In this document: one piece after another, positions 1 through 10,060 of the stretch
How the letters are laid out: every line of letters begins with the position of its first letter
Position numbering within the stretch: position 1 is the stretch's first letter
Assembly: GCA_963920765.1 (NCBI GenBank)
Contig: OY987252.1
Coordinates: forward strand, 5,441,966 to 5,505,965
Length of the DNA: 64,000 nt
DNA from: Ulota crispa
Lineage: Eukaryota > Streptophyta > Bryopsida > Orthotrichales > Orthotrichaceae
Direction: 5' to 3'
Program-made: the position numbers and the translations under genes
The notes under the pieces: generated by a model
What the model was told of the DNA's origin: nothing
Database searches by the model: none
What the model saw: only the letters and a program-made list of their open reading frames with translations

Positions 1-930
1 ATTCTCCATAACTTTTGAAGCATAGCTTCAAATAACAAAGGGATGGTGGCATTGGATTCTTTGGACCCAAAATAGTCAGTTTTGGTTGTTTACACTCCCA
101 ATTCCAAGCTACAGGGCATCGGAAAACTTGAATGAAGGGTTAGAGGTGGATGGATGAAAAACCTAGAATTGGGAATTCATCCCAAATTGAGAAGTTCACT
201 TCCCAAGGTCTTCAAACATTGTCGGGGGAGCCGGGAAACACTCCTTGCCTCCATCAATTAGGCTCCAAATGGATACAATCTTGAACTTGGATGTTGCGCA
301 TGTTCTTGAAATTGGATGGATGTCGCCGTTTGAGGTCTCACTGCTATTGAATCGATTTTAAACTTGGGGGATCTTCATAAGTCCTTGAGAAACTCTTCCA
401 TGAATTTTGATGGCATTTTATTGCCATTTGTCAACCTCCTTTCACTGGGGTGGACTAGTAGCCTAGCATGGTTAATTGCTTGGAATCACGCTCTTTGAAA
501 AGCGAAAGGTCTTGGAAACCTTAGATGTGGCCGCACCAAATTGACAATGTGACTTTGGGTTAGGAGACATGACCCTTGGCCACGGCGTGACCAATCTACT
601 CCTAAACTAATCCTCTCTAATTAGGTTAGTGGGGACTTTTGGAGGTGATTCCAAGCCCCTTAGTAACAACTCCTAAACTAACCCTCTCTAATTAAGTTAG
701 TGGGGACTTTTGGAGGAGATTCCAAGCCCCAAGTATGTGTTTCACTCAAACTAACTAAAAACCTCTAAATCTCACTAAATCTCTCCTAAAAACTTACCAA
801 ATGGAGTAGGGTAAATGGCATACTGCTAACCATTTGGTCTAGCTAATCTAAATCAACATAAGTAGCTATTCCACTCATACTAATGTACTTTCAAAGCTAA
901 GTAAAACAAAAAAGATTTTCAAGACTTCTG
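1..930. repeat. LTR-like dispersed repeat, copy A (left end cut by window)
   Basis: This stretch matches 29905-30853 in the same orientation over its whole length with moderate divergence. Shared landmarks are the start of the CCAAAATAG..CAGTTTTGGTTGTT block, GAATTCATCCCAAATTGAGAA, and CTCTCTAATTAGGTTAGTGG. Homology stops at ACTCTCA here and ACTCACA in copy B, so the unit ends in CA, as LTRs do. A 62-bp block is duplicated in tandem inside it (about 598-659 and 669-730). No coding capacity, primer-binding site or polypurine tract is visible, so LTR identity is inferred. It could instead be another dispersed non-coding repeat. Confidence 0.6.
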
Positions 931-2622
931 AATCTGGAACTCTCACCCTACAGTTATCAAATTTGATTCCATTTATTTATACAACTCTAACCTATTAATC
1001 ATCAGTTGTTTCAATGTCATACTCCAGTCATTCAACAATTGTGCACTACTTAATAGGTGATGTAACATACAACTGCAAATTATAACTTCTTTTTTTTACG
1101 ACTGCCAACACAGTCTAATGTCATTTGAAAACAAGGATTATGTCTTGAGGGCAGTTGCACAAAACTTGTACTTCAGTTATTTTGCAGTTACAAACAATAG
1201 CATTGAATACTACTACTATAAGAAACCCGTATTTTTTTGGGCGTTCCTGCACAAACAACCCCCTGTTAGACGTGTTTATTCTAACACAATTATGTTATCA
1301 ACTGGCTTTCAAAATCCAAAAAAATTTTGATGTCAAAATTTCACAACATCTATTGAACATGTGGTTGTTATGAACAATAGCCCTAATGTCAAGAACAACA
1401 ACAACCATGTCTACCCAAACATGGATGTCTTGACAAATGTCTATCATGTCATAAAAAACAACGTGCTTACCAGTCTGACAAGGTCACATTTTTTTCACTG
1501 CCAGTAACTCTCTACAATTTACCCCTCTAGATTTTGGTAAAAAAGCTGCATACTATAAAAATTACAGCCTAAAAAAATGCAAATGCCTGTTCCCATAATA
1601 AGCTTGACATTGTGATGAACATGACTGTAACTCTGATAGAGGGGGTCAGTTTCACCATGGATAACTTTGTGGAGTTAACTATTTACATAAAGGTAAAATT
1701 GCTGACTAGTGTAAAAAAATTATCCCCAAAACTTTAGACGACCACACAGATTTTTTCTTTGTTGTGAAACTAAACATAATTGCCAGGCTGGCATCGGAGG
1801 CTAGATTTACCATGGGTAACTTTTCCAATGTTATAGATCATGTATAAGTGAAAATGCAAACCATCCAATAACTTTAATTTTGGGAATTTTTATATGTTTG
1901 TTAGGACATACGCTCAGATATCAAAATTAACGTGACTGACACTTTGATGAGGTGGGCCAGTTTCACTCAAAGTAAATTTCCAAGAATTACTATGCACTGT
2001 GAGGTCAAAAGTCTACCACTTTTTAAAATTATGATAGACTACATTCCACGAGTCTATAACCATGTCCGTCTTGACATCAATCTAAACATGCCTGCCATGC
2101 TTGCGACTATGGCTCAATTTAACATTGGATTACTTTGTATAAGTTACTATGTAGGGTTTGGTGAAAATATTGCCCACTACAAGAGTCACGGACCTTATAA
2201 ATGCTAACGTCATGAGGGACATTGAGATAGACATCACTGTAACCATGCCACTCCACAATAAAGGTGACGTTCACATTGACATGCTAATCAACGCAGTTTT
2301 GACTTTAGAAGACAATTGATTTGCAACGGACCGTTTTAGGTAAATCTACATGCATCATCTGCCTAGACATGCACCATGCTATTAACAATGTCTACATGAA
2401 TATTTTCTCAAACGCAATCTTTGATGTAGAAAATTACAAGTTACCATGCACAACCAACAAGTGCGTGCTCACTAGAACATCCCACAAAATATGCAAATGG
2501 TATGCAATACCTCATTTTTGGCAATTGAAGTGGGCCTGAACGTCTACTAGTACATTAGGGATGTCATACAATATGTGCTTCAGACAATGTTCTAGTCATG
2601 TAAGTTAGGGCCACGGCATGTA
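931..2622. other. Non-coding flank of CACTA remnant 1 with degenerate repeats
   Basis: No gene is seen. A degenerate phrase of the form GATGAGGTGGGYCAGTTTCAC..ATGGRTAACTTT recurs near 1634-1680, 1785-1830 and 1940-1990, about 150 bp apart. The words CATGTCTAC and GACATCNAC are frequent. This lies beyond the 3' end of the minus-strand CACTA transposase, so repeated subterminal motifs of that element are the likeliest explanation, but no CACTA terminus was found here. The short open frames in this stretch overlap one another and resemble no protein. Confidence 0.4.
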
Positions 2623-3116
2623 TCACTCATGTGCTGTGGCTACTCCTTTGAGTCCCTCTGTCATGGGTACAATGTACATACCACTTCTAGTGTCCAATCT
2701 TCTTATGGATGTTGATTCCATTGCAACAAGTGCTACGCCTTCAAAGTCAGCATCATTATCGACGTTGATGATGGCAGGGTCATGTCGCTCTTCTTATGGT
2801 ATTGAACATCGCCCTTGCACATCTGTTCTACAAATAACCTTCCATCTGTTTCTTTGCGCATCATCAAACAATAATACTTGCTGACAATGCAATGGAAATG
2901 CAAATGAGTCAGCATTCACCGCATCGTCCATGCGATTGAAATTGGCTATGCTAAAGCCATACTTGTCACGCTCGACAATAGGATATCAAGCATCGCGAGT
3001 GCCTCTCACCCAATCATAAACCAAGACTATGGTGTAATGGTTGCAATAGTCCAACTCTAAGATCTCCTCTATGTACCCCACGTACTCCATGGTCCTCTCA
3101 ACGGGTCTTCCGTTGA
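2623..3116 (-). pseudogene. CACTA 1, DUF4216 section (C-terminus)
   Basis: In one minus frame the sequence reads NGRPVERTMEYVGYIEEILE, LDYCNHYTIVLVYDWV, a stop, then ERDKYGFSIANFNRMDD, SFAFPLHCQQVLLFDDAQRN and RWKVICRT, followed by a less conserved tail ending in a stop at 2625-2623. This is DUF4216, the last conserved domain of TNP2-type CACTA proteins. The stop after the first third and a weak tail mark it as dead. Shorter plus-strand frames across it are shadows. Confidence 0.85.
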
Positions 3117-4036
3117 AAATCCCCCATCGAAGCTATTTGGTGAAAGTCGCTACCACACATGAGTCTCAAGCAATAAGACCATCTTTTGCACTTCAAAAGC
3201 ATAAATGCATTCCAAACGCATGCATATGTTGATGTGTAGTTGCATATCTCTCAAGTGGGAATGCGTACTGGAGGATGTCCTCCTCAAGCTGTTCCCCGTT
3301 TCTTTGCAAGTTTGCTCTTGTGATCTCAACCAATCCGCAAATGAAGGTAGCTCACTTGTATTGTCACGGTATCTTCGTCATGCAGGAAGCGGTGGCAATG
3401 AAACTCAACCCGATAAGCCTCCCATCTCAATGCTTTTGCAGCCATGTAATCCGTGCAATAAGTTGCAAATCACTATAAATTATTCATGACTCCACTAACA
3501 TTAGGATGTAGTATTATTGATTATCAACCGTGTTTAATCAAATGGTAGATAAAACGTAGTTGGATTGCCCAAAGTGTCCTCTTGGATACTGCTTGCATCA
3601 TAGAAAACATGCAATATATGACACCAACGTTACTAGTTATGACCAATGTGACGCTCTCTACTATACTCTTTATGAGCGACGTTGCTTTATATGAGCTAAC
3701 ATAATTTGATACATTTTGTGGAACATGCAAGTACTTTGAAATGTAAACATAGAGGTCAATGTTGATGTTTTGGTAGGCACAGAAGAACATTGCCACTTGT
3801 TCCAAATAGCATTACCAAGTTATAGACGTAATCTTGATTGTTGTACTCTCTAATCACAGCTAACATTTACATTAGCGTGTGGCCACTTACTTCCTAAACC
3901 GTTCCAAACACGCCGCATTGTCAAGAACAAATGAGTGCGCATAACCACGCACTGTGTTTGACATTTTTTGCTTCCTTGTCTTGTTGGGGTTTAGAATCTT
4001 GTCGTTCATAGTTGCGTCTTCATCTGCGTCCCATAC

Positions 4037-4441
4037 TCAATGGGTTGTTGCCCTATATTGTGTCATATACTCTATGCAAAACCCCAATGCCTCTTCCATG
4101 CAATAGCCTTCCGCTATGCTCCCTTCTAGATGAGCGTAAGCTCTAATGTAGTCCTTCAATATCTTCAAGTACGGCTCAATGGGATACATCCACTTAGAAT
4201 GGACGGGGCCGCAAATTATTAATTGCTCCACTAGATGCACGGGGAGGTGTATCACGACATTCAAAAATGTTGATGGAAACTCCTCTAAAATGCAAGATGC
4301 AATGACCACGTTCTCCATGAGTTCCTCCTTGTTGTCTTCTCGCACCTCTTTCACGCACAACTTTTGAAACACCTGACACATTTCTATGATTGCTTGCCGC
4401 ACTTCTTCATCTAGAAAGTTTCTTATTGCCATGAAGAGTAC
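4037..4441 (-). pseudogene. CACTA 1, DUF4218 section
   Basis: This open frame reads MAIRNFLDEEVRQAIIEMCQ, FQKLCVKEV, FPSTFLNVVIHLPVHLVEQL, CGPVHSKWMYPIEPYLKILK, then EGSIAEGYCMEEALGFCIEY. These are the core blocks of DUF4218, the domain behind the catalytic core in CACTA transposases. Compared with the family one expects an R or F near the ER of YPIER, here P. The section is open for 131 codons from the ATG at 4432, but it is only part of a broken gene. Confidence 0.92.
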
Positions 4442-4739
4442 CTACACCGGACAAATTTTCACAGCACAATTGTATGTCAGTTGTGATGCACTTCCAAACA
4501 TCCATGACTGTATCAAGACATCTACAACGTGCTGTTTGTGTTAATTAACACTTTAAATGTAACGTGCTATAATTACAATCATGTTTATTGCAATCCAATA
4601 GGACACTTGGCTAACATCAATATCAAATTTTTTATTGTCTCTTATATCAATCAAGATGTCTACTAACATAGACACATGTTGTGAGATATGCATCTCTAGA
4701 CATGTAACGAAACGTGAAGCTTTCATACATAATTACTTA

Positions 4740-5060
4740 TTGCATGAGGACATGGTAGTCATGCGTCTTCATGTATTGAAGTTTCCCATCCTTTAGACGC
4801 TTTTGAATACAACCTACATAGTTTGAGGGGGTGCAAATGTTTGAAATGATCTGCACAAACTTCTTTTGCTTGTCTGGTTTCAAAATGTATGACGCCTGTG
4901 GCATGTGAAGTCAATCTCCTTAACATTGCAACCATGACTTATCTTGGATTTCCAAGTGCTGCAAGTCCTGGCAACTCCCTAGGCTATCGTTCATACCTAA
5001 CAATGTCTTCAAAATGTTCTCATACAAATTTTTTTTGCAATGCATGACGTCTAGAGTGTG
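4740..5060 (-). pseudogene. CACTA 1, middle section ending HDYHVLMQ
   Basis: On the minus strand one frame reads LYENILKTLLGMNDS, then, after stops, PQASYILKPDKQKK, YVGCIQKRLKDGKLQYMKTH and DYHVLMQ. This is the stretch before DUF4218 in TNP2 proteins. A probable intron of about 298 bp follows (4739-4442), since the next frame resumes after a TAG at 4444-4442 with the block equivalent to VLPLAIR. The donor has lost its G (CAATAAGTAAT). The same intron position is seen in CACTA 2. Confidence 0.75.
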
Positions 5061-5453
5061 TCAAACCAAAAAATGTTGTCAACATGAAATGGATGCTCGT
5101 CAAGACTAGACCAACAACACTGCAACGTCCATTCATATTTAAAGATATATGTTACAAGGATTTTTTTAACGTGATGTTGTACCCCCATGAAAACAACACA
5201 CAACATTGTTGTAATGTGATCGACCCAAAGAATGTCTACTGTGACTTGATGATGTACTTTTTAACATGAATATGTACACTTTAACATTTTAGCATCCATT
5301 TTGACATCTAAAATCATATGGATATGCTAATGCAAGGACAAATTCTTTGCACTTCTAGTTGTAGTGACATCTACTTTGACGTTTTCCCAATGTTCACTAC
5401 ATTTCAACAAACGTCAATTTTGGCAGGCACTTGTTTCTTTTTCTATCATTGGT

Positions 5454-6185
5454 CTAACAATAATAAGCAAATGATCCAAAGTTCAAGGTGTCTAATTCAT
5501 GCACCTGCCAATACAGACGTTCATAGAATGCACTCATCCGCTTCACGCTGGAATAGTGTACGGGATCATCTTTCCCATCTTCTTGGTTGCCCATATCTAA
5601 ATACATTTGACGCCACCTTGCGTCCCTAATGATGTCCAGCCCTGACATTATTTTTGGCCTTGCTCGATGGTCAGCCAGCCCATTGAATCTTTGGTTACGC
5701 CGATACGGATGTCCGTGATGTAGATACCTACAAGCCTCGCCATACACAATTTTGTTGTTCCTAACAGACCCGTCAAGTAGCATGTTCCCAGTCTTGGCCA
5801 TCCTTGAGTCCATGTCAAAGCCGCATGACGAACAACCCCAATATTCCTTACAGCATAAACCAAATATGAGGCCGTACGCTAGGAAGTCTGAGATTGTCCA
5901 CATGAGCAATTCGTGCATCACAAAACGTTGAGAACCCTTGAGCCGTGAATAATCCAGCGCTAGGATGCCCTCCCAAAGAACTTGCAACTTCCGTACTAGT
6001 GGACTTATGAAAACATCAATGTTCTTTGCAATTGAAGATTGCTTGCTTGATATGAGGATGCTGAGCAAAATGAAGAATTTCTTTGTTACAAACCACAGCT
6101 CCAGGTTATAAATCAATATCAACATCGGCCACGTTGACCAATTTGTGTTGCTAAGCTTGAATGGATTGACGCCGTCCAACTCCAA
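5454..6185 (-). pseudogene. CACTA 1, Transposase_21 core
   Basis: A 243-codon open frame matches the TNP2 core: DGVNPFKLSNTNWSTWPMLI, then LELWFVTKKFFILLSILIS, KNIDVFISPLV, LLMWTISDFLAYG, a Cys-x-x-Cys pair (CSSCGFD) and HPYRRNQRFNGLADHR. It follows the MITE-split section and is preceded by stops, so it is a surviving open fragment, not a gene. The C-terminal part past HPYRR is poorly conserved. Confidence 0.9.
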
Positions 6186-6441
6186 AGCTAGTCACATATT
6201 TTGTTTCTCAGCGCCAAAATTGCCAAAAGCAACATCAGAGTCGATGTGTTTCTAGGCAGCGTTGTCCACTATTGAACGTATCACGCCATCACTGCTGACG
6301 TGTTTGGTGTGATCCATGAGCATGTTTCCAATTTTTGACAACCTCCATATTTGCTTCAGACGTGGAATGAGAGGAAAATGTTGAATGACTTTTGCAAGAA
6401 TAGCATCTGTACCATCCATCCAACGCAATTTTGAACACTTC

Positions 6442-6573
6442 CACTAGTAGAAAACTACGTTGAAGTCAACTTAAACTACATGATATTTTTATGCTTCTAA
6501 TGAAAATTTCTGCATTAGAAACATGAAATTATCATGTAGTTTATGTTCACTTCAAAACAGTTTTCTACTAGTG
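6442..6573. mobile_element. 132-bp CACTA-type foldback MITE in transposase exon
   Basis: The element starts CACTAGTAGAAAAC and ends with its inverse, GTTTTCTACTAGTG, and almost the whole length is one imperfect palindrome (arms around CATTAGAAACATGAAA / GCTTCTAATG). It is flanked by the direct repeat TTC (6439-6441 and 6574-6576), the 3-bp target duplication of CACTA elements. It has no coding capacity. It interrupts the TNP2 reading frame, so it moved after this copy of CACTA 1 was in place. Confidence 0.93.
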
Positions 6574-6938
6574 TTCAAACATTCTTTCAACGTCAATTCC
6601 TCATCTTTGAACAACATGACCCTGACAAGGCAGGTGTGAATATTATTATACTCCAATCCTAGTTTTTGTATAGTTTTCTTTGCCTCGTAATGAGTCCTTG
6701 GCAACTTGTTGTCAAGGAGCAACAAGTTCTTTGCCAAATATTGGAGCCATTGGTTTGAGAATCTGTTGCTGACATCAAAGACAATGCACATGTTCATGGG
6801 AACAATGGTTGCTGACACCACGCTTGTCTTTGACGTCTTGTATAGAGGTGTTGATGTTAACTCATACAACTCCTGCAACTTGTTCAATGTAGCATCGATC
6901 TTGATCTTCAAACTCAATTGCAACATCTTTGTCTGCAT
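6574..6938 (-). pseudogene. CACTA 1, section before the Transposase_21 core
   Basis: The frame holds PLYKTSKTSVVSATI, LPRTHYEAKKTIQKLGLEY and the beginning of the ECxxC motif, all typical of the region before the TNP2 core. It overlaps the previous section in another frame, so at least one frameshift separates them. The frame runs into the MITE at 6573 and would stop there; across the MITE (TSD counted once) it continues as KECLKCSKLRW into 6441 and onward. Confidence 0.85.
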
Positions 6939-7371
6939 GGGCCTCTTGGTTCAATTCATCAGCACAATTGAAGGCTTCCATCACTTGCCTTTGGACGTCA
7001 TGATGCTCATTTAGAACAATGTTGTTGTTGTCAATGCTAGCTCTTTCTTTGACGCCTGACACATCTGATTTAGCATGGGCTTTGTTGACATCAACGTCTC
7101 CAGGAACATCAATGTTGCCCACAATGACATTATTGTCATCATAAGCCATATCTTCAACCTAGATTCCATGCTGTGGGAATCCATCCGGTGGATCACCTCC
7201 TATCATGGAACGGGTCAGAAATGGGTCCCTCCCCACAAGCGCGTGGTGTCTCCTAATCACCTCAACACATTTGCGTAAACCCCCATGACAATCTTTATAC
7301 AAACAAGGATATGATGAGTAGTTCTTCTTTGTGGCAACTCGCAACTCTGTTTGTAAAATCAAATCGCCCAA
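6862..7371 (-). pseudogene. CACTA 1, N-terminal section of transposase
   Basis: Two adjoining open stretches encode the start of the protein. The first (7371-7159) has C-x4-C-H-G and then GRDPFLTRSMIGGDPPDGFP, an arrangement known from CACTA transposase N-termini. A single stop separates it from the second (7149-6862), an acidic spacer in the same frame starting VEDMAYDDNNV. The true start codon is not defined; a further upstream exon near 7400-7440 is possible. Confidence 0.7.
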
Positions 7372-7788
7372 TGGGATATGCTGCAGCGTCCGTCTATCAC
7401 CTGCAATTTAGATTCTTGCACCGCAATCAAGCATCCTAGATTGCAAGAAGGCTTGTAATTTAGCAGGGTTGCTAAACTGTGAGTAGGGAGCAATGAGCGT
7501 TGAGCGTTGAGCAGCAAGTGTTGAGCGATGGGCAGACTTTTCATGAAAATTTGAAATTTGAAATCATATTTTACAGAGTTTCACATAGTTGTAAATAGAT
7601 AAAAGTGATCACTATACAAATAAAAAAAATGGATGATGATTGAAGTTCATCTATTGAAACAAAAAAATGAAAAAATATATTGGATGAATGAAAACTGAAA
7701 TGGATGAATATAAATGAAATGAAGACAACAAATATGATAAAAACTCGTTTAAAAAGATAAATCACAAATACAAATCAAGTCAACAGAT

Positions 7789-8425
7789 TTTGTTTTTGTG
7801 TTCTAGGACCTTCCACAGAATTTGGAGGCCCAATTTTGGTGGTTTTGGATGTTGTAAAGGCCTCCTCAGAAATCGAGGGGTACTTCTATATATATCTATA
7901 TACAGATATATCTATATATAGATAGATATCTATATATAGATAGATATATATATATAGATATATCTATATATATCTATATATATATATGTATATTAGATCT
8001 TGTTTTTGTGTTCTATTACCGTCTTCGAAATCTGGAGGCCCAATTTTGGTGGTTTTGGATGTTATCAAGGCCTCCTCAGAATTCGAGGAGCACTTCTATA
8101 TATATATATTTCTTGGATCTTGTTTTTGTGTTCTAGGACCCTCCTCAAAATTTGGAAGCCCAATTTTGGTGGTTTTGGATGTTGGAAAGTGCTCTTCAAA
8201 TTCCAAGGTGCACTTTACAACATCCAAAACCACCAAAATTGGGCCTCTAGATTCCGAGGAGGATTCTAAAACACAAAAATGAGATCCAAGAAAAATATAT
8301 ATATATACATATTTTTAGAAATGCTCCTCAGATTCTAAGGAGGCCTTTACAACATTCAAAACCACCAAAATTGGGCCTCCACATCCTGAGGAGGGATTTA
8401 GAACACAAAAATGTAATACGTAAAA
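7789..8425. repeat. Five-unit inverted repeat cluster (large hairpin)
   Basis: A unit of about 100 nt with CCAATTTTGGTGGTTTTGGA at its centre, led by TTGTTTTTGTGTTCTA and ending in CCTCCTCAGAA, occurs three times forward (about 7789-7890, 7999-8095, 8120-8205) and twice inverted (about 8212-8285, 8320-8425). Units 3 and 4 face each other with a short loop and would form a near-continuous stem of about 75 bp. TA/TATC microsatellites (7896-7988, 8098-8112, 8291-8310) separate units. No protein is encoded; the open frames here follow the repeats. Confidence 0.9.
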
Positions 8426-8483
8426 AAAAAAAAAAAAAAAAAACTTTTTAGCAAAAACAAAAAAAAAAAAAAAAAAAAAAAAA
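8422..8483. repeat. Two long A-tracts
   Basis: Runs of about 22 A (8422-8443) and about 25 A (8459-8483) lie just after the hairpin cluster, separated by CTTTTTAGCAAAAACA. They could be relics of a retroposed transcript or simple slippage tracts. There is no target duplication or coding body to support retroposition. Confidence 0.8.
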
Positions 8484-8889
8484 TTAAAGAAAAAACATTA
8501 TGTACCCAAATTCCATGTAATCATCTCATTTGCTGGATGATACTTATACGAATGATTGGATGAATGTTTTTTTAACATGGATGACTAAAACTCATTTTTC
8601 ATCTAATCCAAAATTCTCTGCATGTGCATAAAATATAATATCACCATTTTTGCCTTTTTAAATATTATTTGGACATTAAATGAATTTATAAAAGCCCTTT
8701 TCTTCCAAGTTTATTTAGTAATTTGTCAATTTTATTTGTTTTTTCATTACTAATTTTTGGCTTAACCTCACTAATTGTTGTTTTAAATTTTTTTTAAATA
8801 AAATGTGAATTTTTACTACTCAAATCCAACTGCTTATTGCTCTATGCTCAACGCTCATTGCTTGCCACTCACACCTTAGCATCACTGCA

Positions 8890-10060
8890 CTCTTGAGCTC
8901 TCAAAATTCCAACAAACCTAGCAATTGCTTCTGCCTTCCCCTGAGTTCTAGTCACCAAGCTCTTCTGCATGTTATCTCCATGCCTCTCGAGCCCTCCTTA
9001 GTCTTGGTTACCAAGCTCTAAGTCCTCCCCTTGCATTTTCTCTCAAATGCCCTTAGCTTCTCCAGCTCTAGTCACTAAACCATCAGCCACCAAACCATCA
9101 CTCACCTAGCTCTCACATTCCCAGCAACTCTAGCAATTGCCCTTGCTCCTCTCAAGCTCTAGCCACCGAGCTCTCAATTTCTACTGCATGTTATCTTAGA
9201 TCCTCTTGAGCCCCCCTAGTTTTGGTCACAAAGCAATCAATCATTAAGCCATTAGTCACTTAGCCCTCATATCTCTAGGCAATTCTAGTAGTTGTTCTCA
9301 GCCTCTCAAGTTCTTGTCACCAAGCCCTGGGTCATTGAGTCCTCAAAATCCATGTCAATTCTAATAGTTGCCCTCAACTCTTGAGTTTTGGTCATCAAGC
9401 TTCCACACCTGCCCTCCCCCTCCCGTCGCCTTTTCTCTCAAATGCTCTTAGCTCTCTCTAGCTCTAGCCAACAAGCACCAGTCATCAATTTCTCAAAGTT
9501 CTTGGTGATCTTAGCACCATGCTCTCATCCTAACAATTTCTACTCATCCAGCTCCTTGGGCTTTTTTGCAGTTTCTCTCAATTCCTCTCGGTCCTCCCTA
9601 GCTCTAGTCTTCAAGCCCTTAGTCACAGAGTTCTCAGATTCCCTGGCAATCCTAGCAACTGCTCTCCACCTCTTGCATTTTCTTTGATTACTCTTAGCCT
9701 TCCTAAGCTCTAGCCGTCACAGCCTCAAAATCCCTTGCATTCCTCTCAAATCCTCCTAAGCTCTCAGATTCCTCTAGATTTTCTCTTAATTACTCTCGGC
9801 CCCTCACATTTTCTCTCACCCCCTTCTCTATCATTGAGCCACGATTCTTGGGCCCTGGTCACCAAGCCATTAGCCTAGAACTCTCAGATATCTTATTGTC
9901 TCTCTCAACTCTTGCAAAAATCCCCTCACTCTTAGACTCATCACACTACAACGTCACTCCCCCTCCTGGGACATACTCGGACCAGCCGGTTCTTGCCATT
10001 AGTCCTCTCCCTGCCGAGCCTCTACTACTTTGTTCTCAGCTTGCCGGATCTTAGCCTGCC
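8890..10060. repeat. C/T-rich degenerate repeat region
   Basis: Variants of CTCTAGTCACCAAGCYCT, CTCTCAAATGCYCTTAGC and TCCCAGCAACTCTAGCAATT recur across about 1.1 kb at irregular spacing. Composition differs sharply from the AT-rich flanks. The inverse complement has a flavour similar to the 70-bp array at 27863-29110 (both contain AGCTCTCACATTCCC), so the two may be related LTR-type sequence in opposite orientation; that link is tentative. Open frames in it follow the repeat and look like no protein. Confidence 0.6.

Larger units (their letters stand above)
2623..7371 (-). pseudogene. CACTA (En/Spm) transposase TNP2-like pseudogene 1
   Basis: Reading down the minus strand, all sections of a plant TNP2-type CACTA transposase appear in order: an N-terminal section with GRDPFLTRSMIGGDPPDGFP (7371-7159), a spacer (7149-6862), the section ending LPRTHYEAKKTIQKLGLEY (6938-6574), the Transposase_21 core (6185-5454), a middle section (about 5060-4740), DUF4218 (4441-4037) and DUF4216 (about 3116-2800). 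Such enzymes cut and paste CACTA elements. This copy is dead: stops lie between 7160 and 7150, twice between 6260 and 6185, and repeatedly in the middle and 3' sections, and a 132-bp MITE splits it at 6442-6573. No TIR pair for the full element was found. The family call is secure from several conserved blocks; exact exon borders are not. Confidence 0.9.
7464..8887. mobile_element. Non-autonomous element with TGAGC-rich inverted ends
   Basis: The left end (CAGGGTTGCTAAACTGTGAG, then GAGCAATGAGCGTTGAGC) and the inverse of the right end (CAGTGATGCTAAGGTGTGAG, then AGCAATGAGCGTTGAGC) match over about 40 bp. The CAGGG start and subterminal TGAGC repeats fit a hAT-type element. The flanking 8 bp (TAATTTAG left, CACTCTTG right) do not match, so a target duplication is not shown. 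The interior is non-coding and contains the hairpin cluster at 7789-8425 and long A-tracts. Confidence 0.55.

Noticed and set aside
1118..2539. Several plus-strand open frames of 70-91 codons
   Set aside because: They overlap, have low-complexity AT-driven composition, and match no family; they lie in the flank of the CACTA remnant.
2618..3489. Plus-strand open frames over the DUF4216 region
   Set aside because: They are antisense shadows of the minus-strand transposase remnant.
7986..8282. 98-codon open frame with an internal repeat
   Set aside because: It is the translation of the hairpin repeat units and is open only because the units share a frame.
7456..8895. 8-bp target duplication for the TGAGC-ended element
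   Set aside because: Flanks TAATTTAG and CACTCTTG do not match.
9388..10054. Ser/Leu-rich frames in the C/T-rich region
   Set aside because: The sequence is degenerate repeat DNA; the amino-acid bias follows from base composition.
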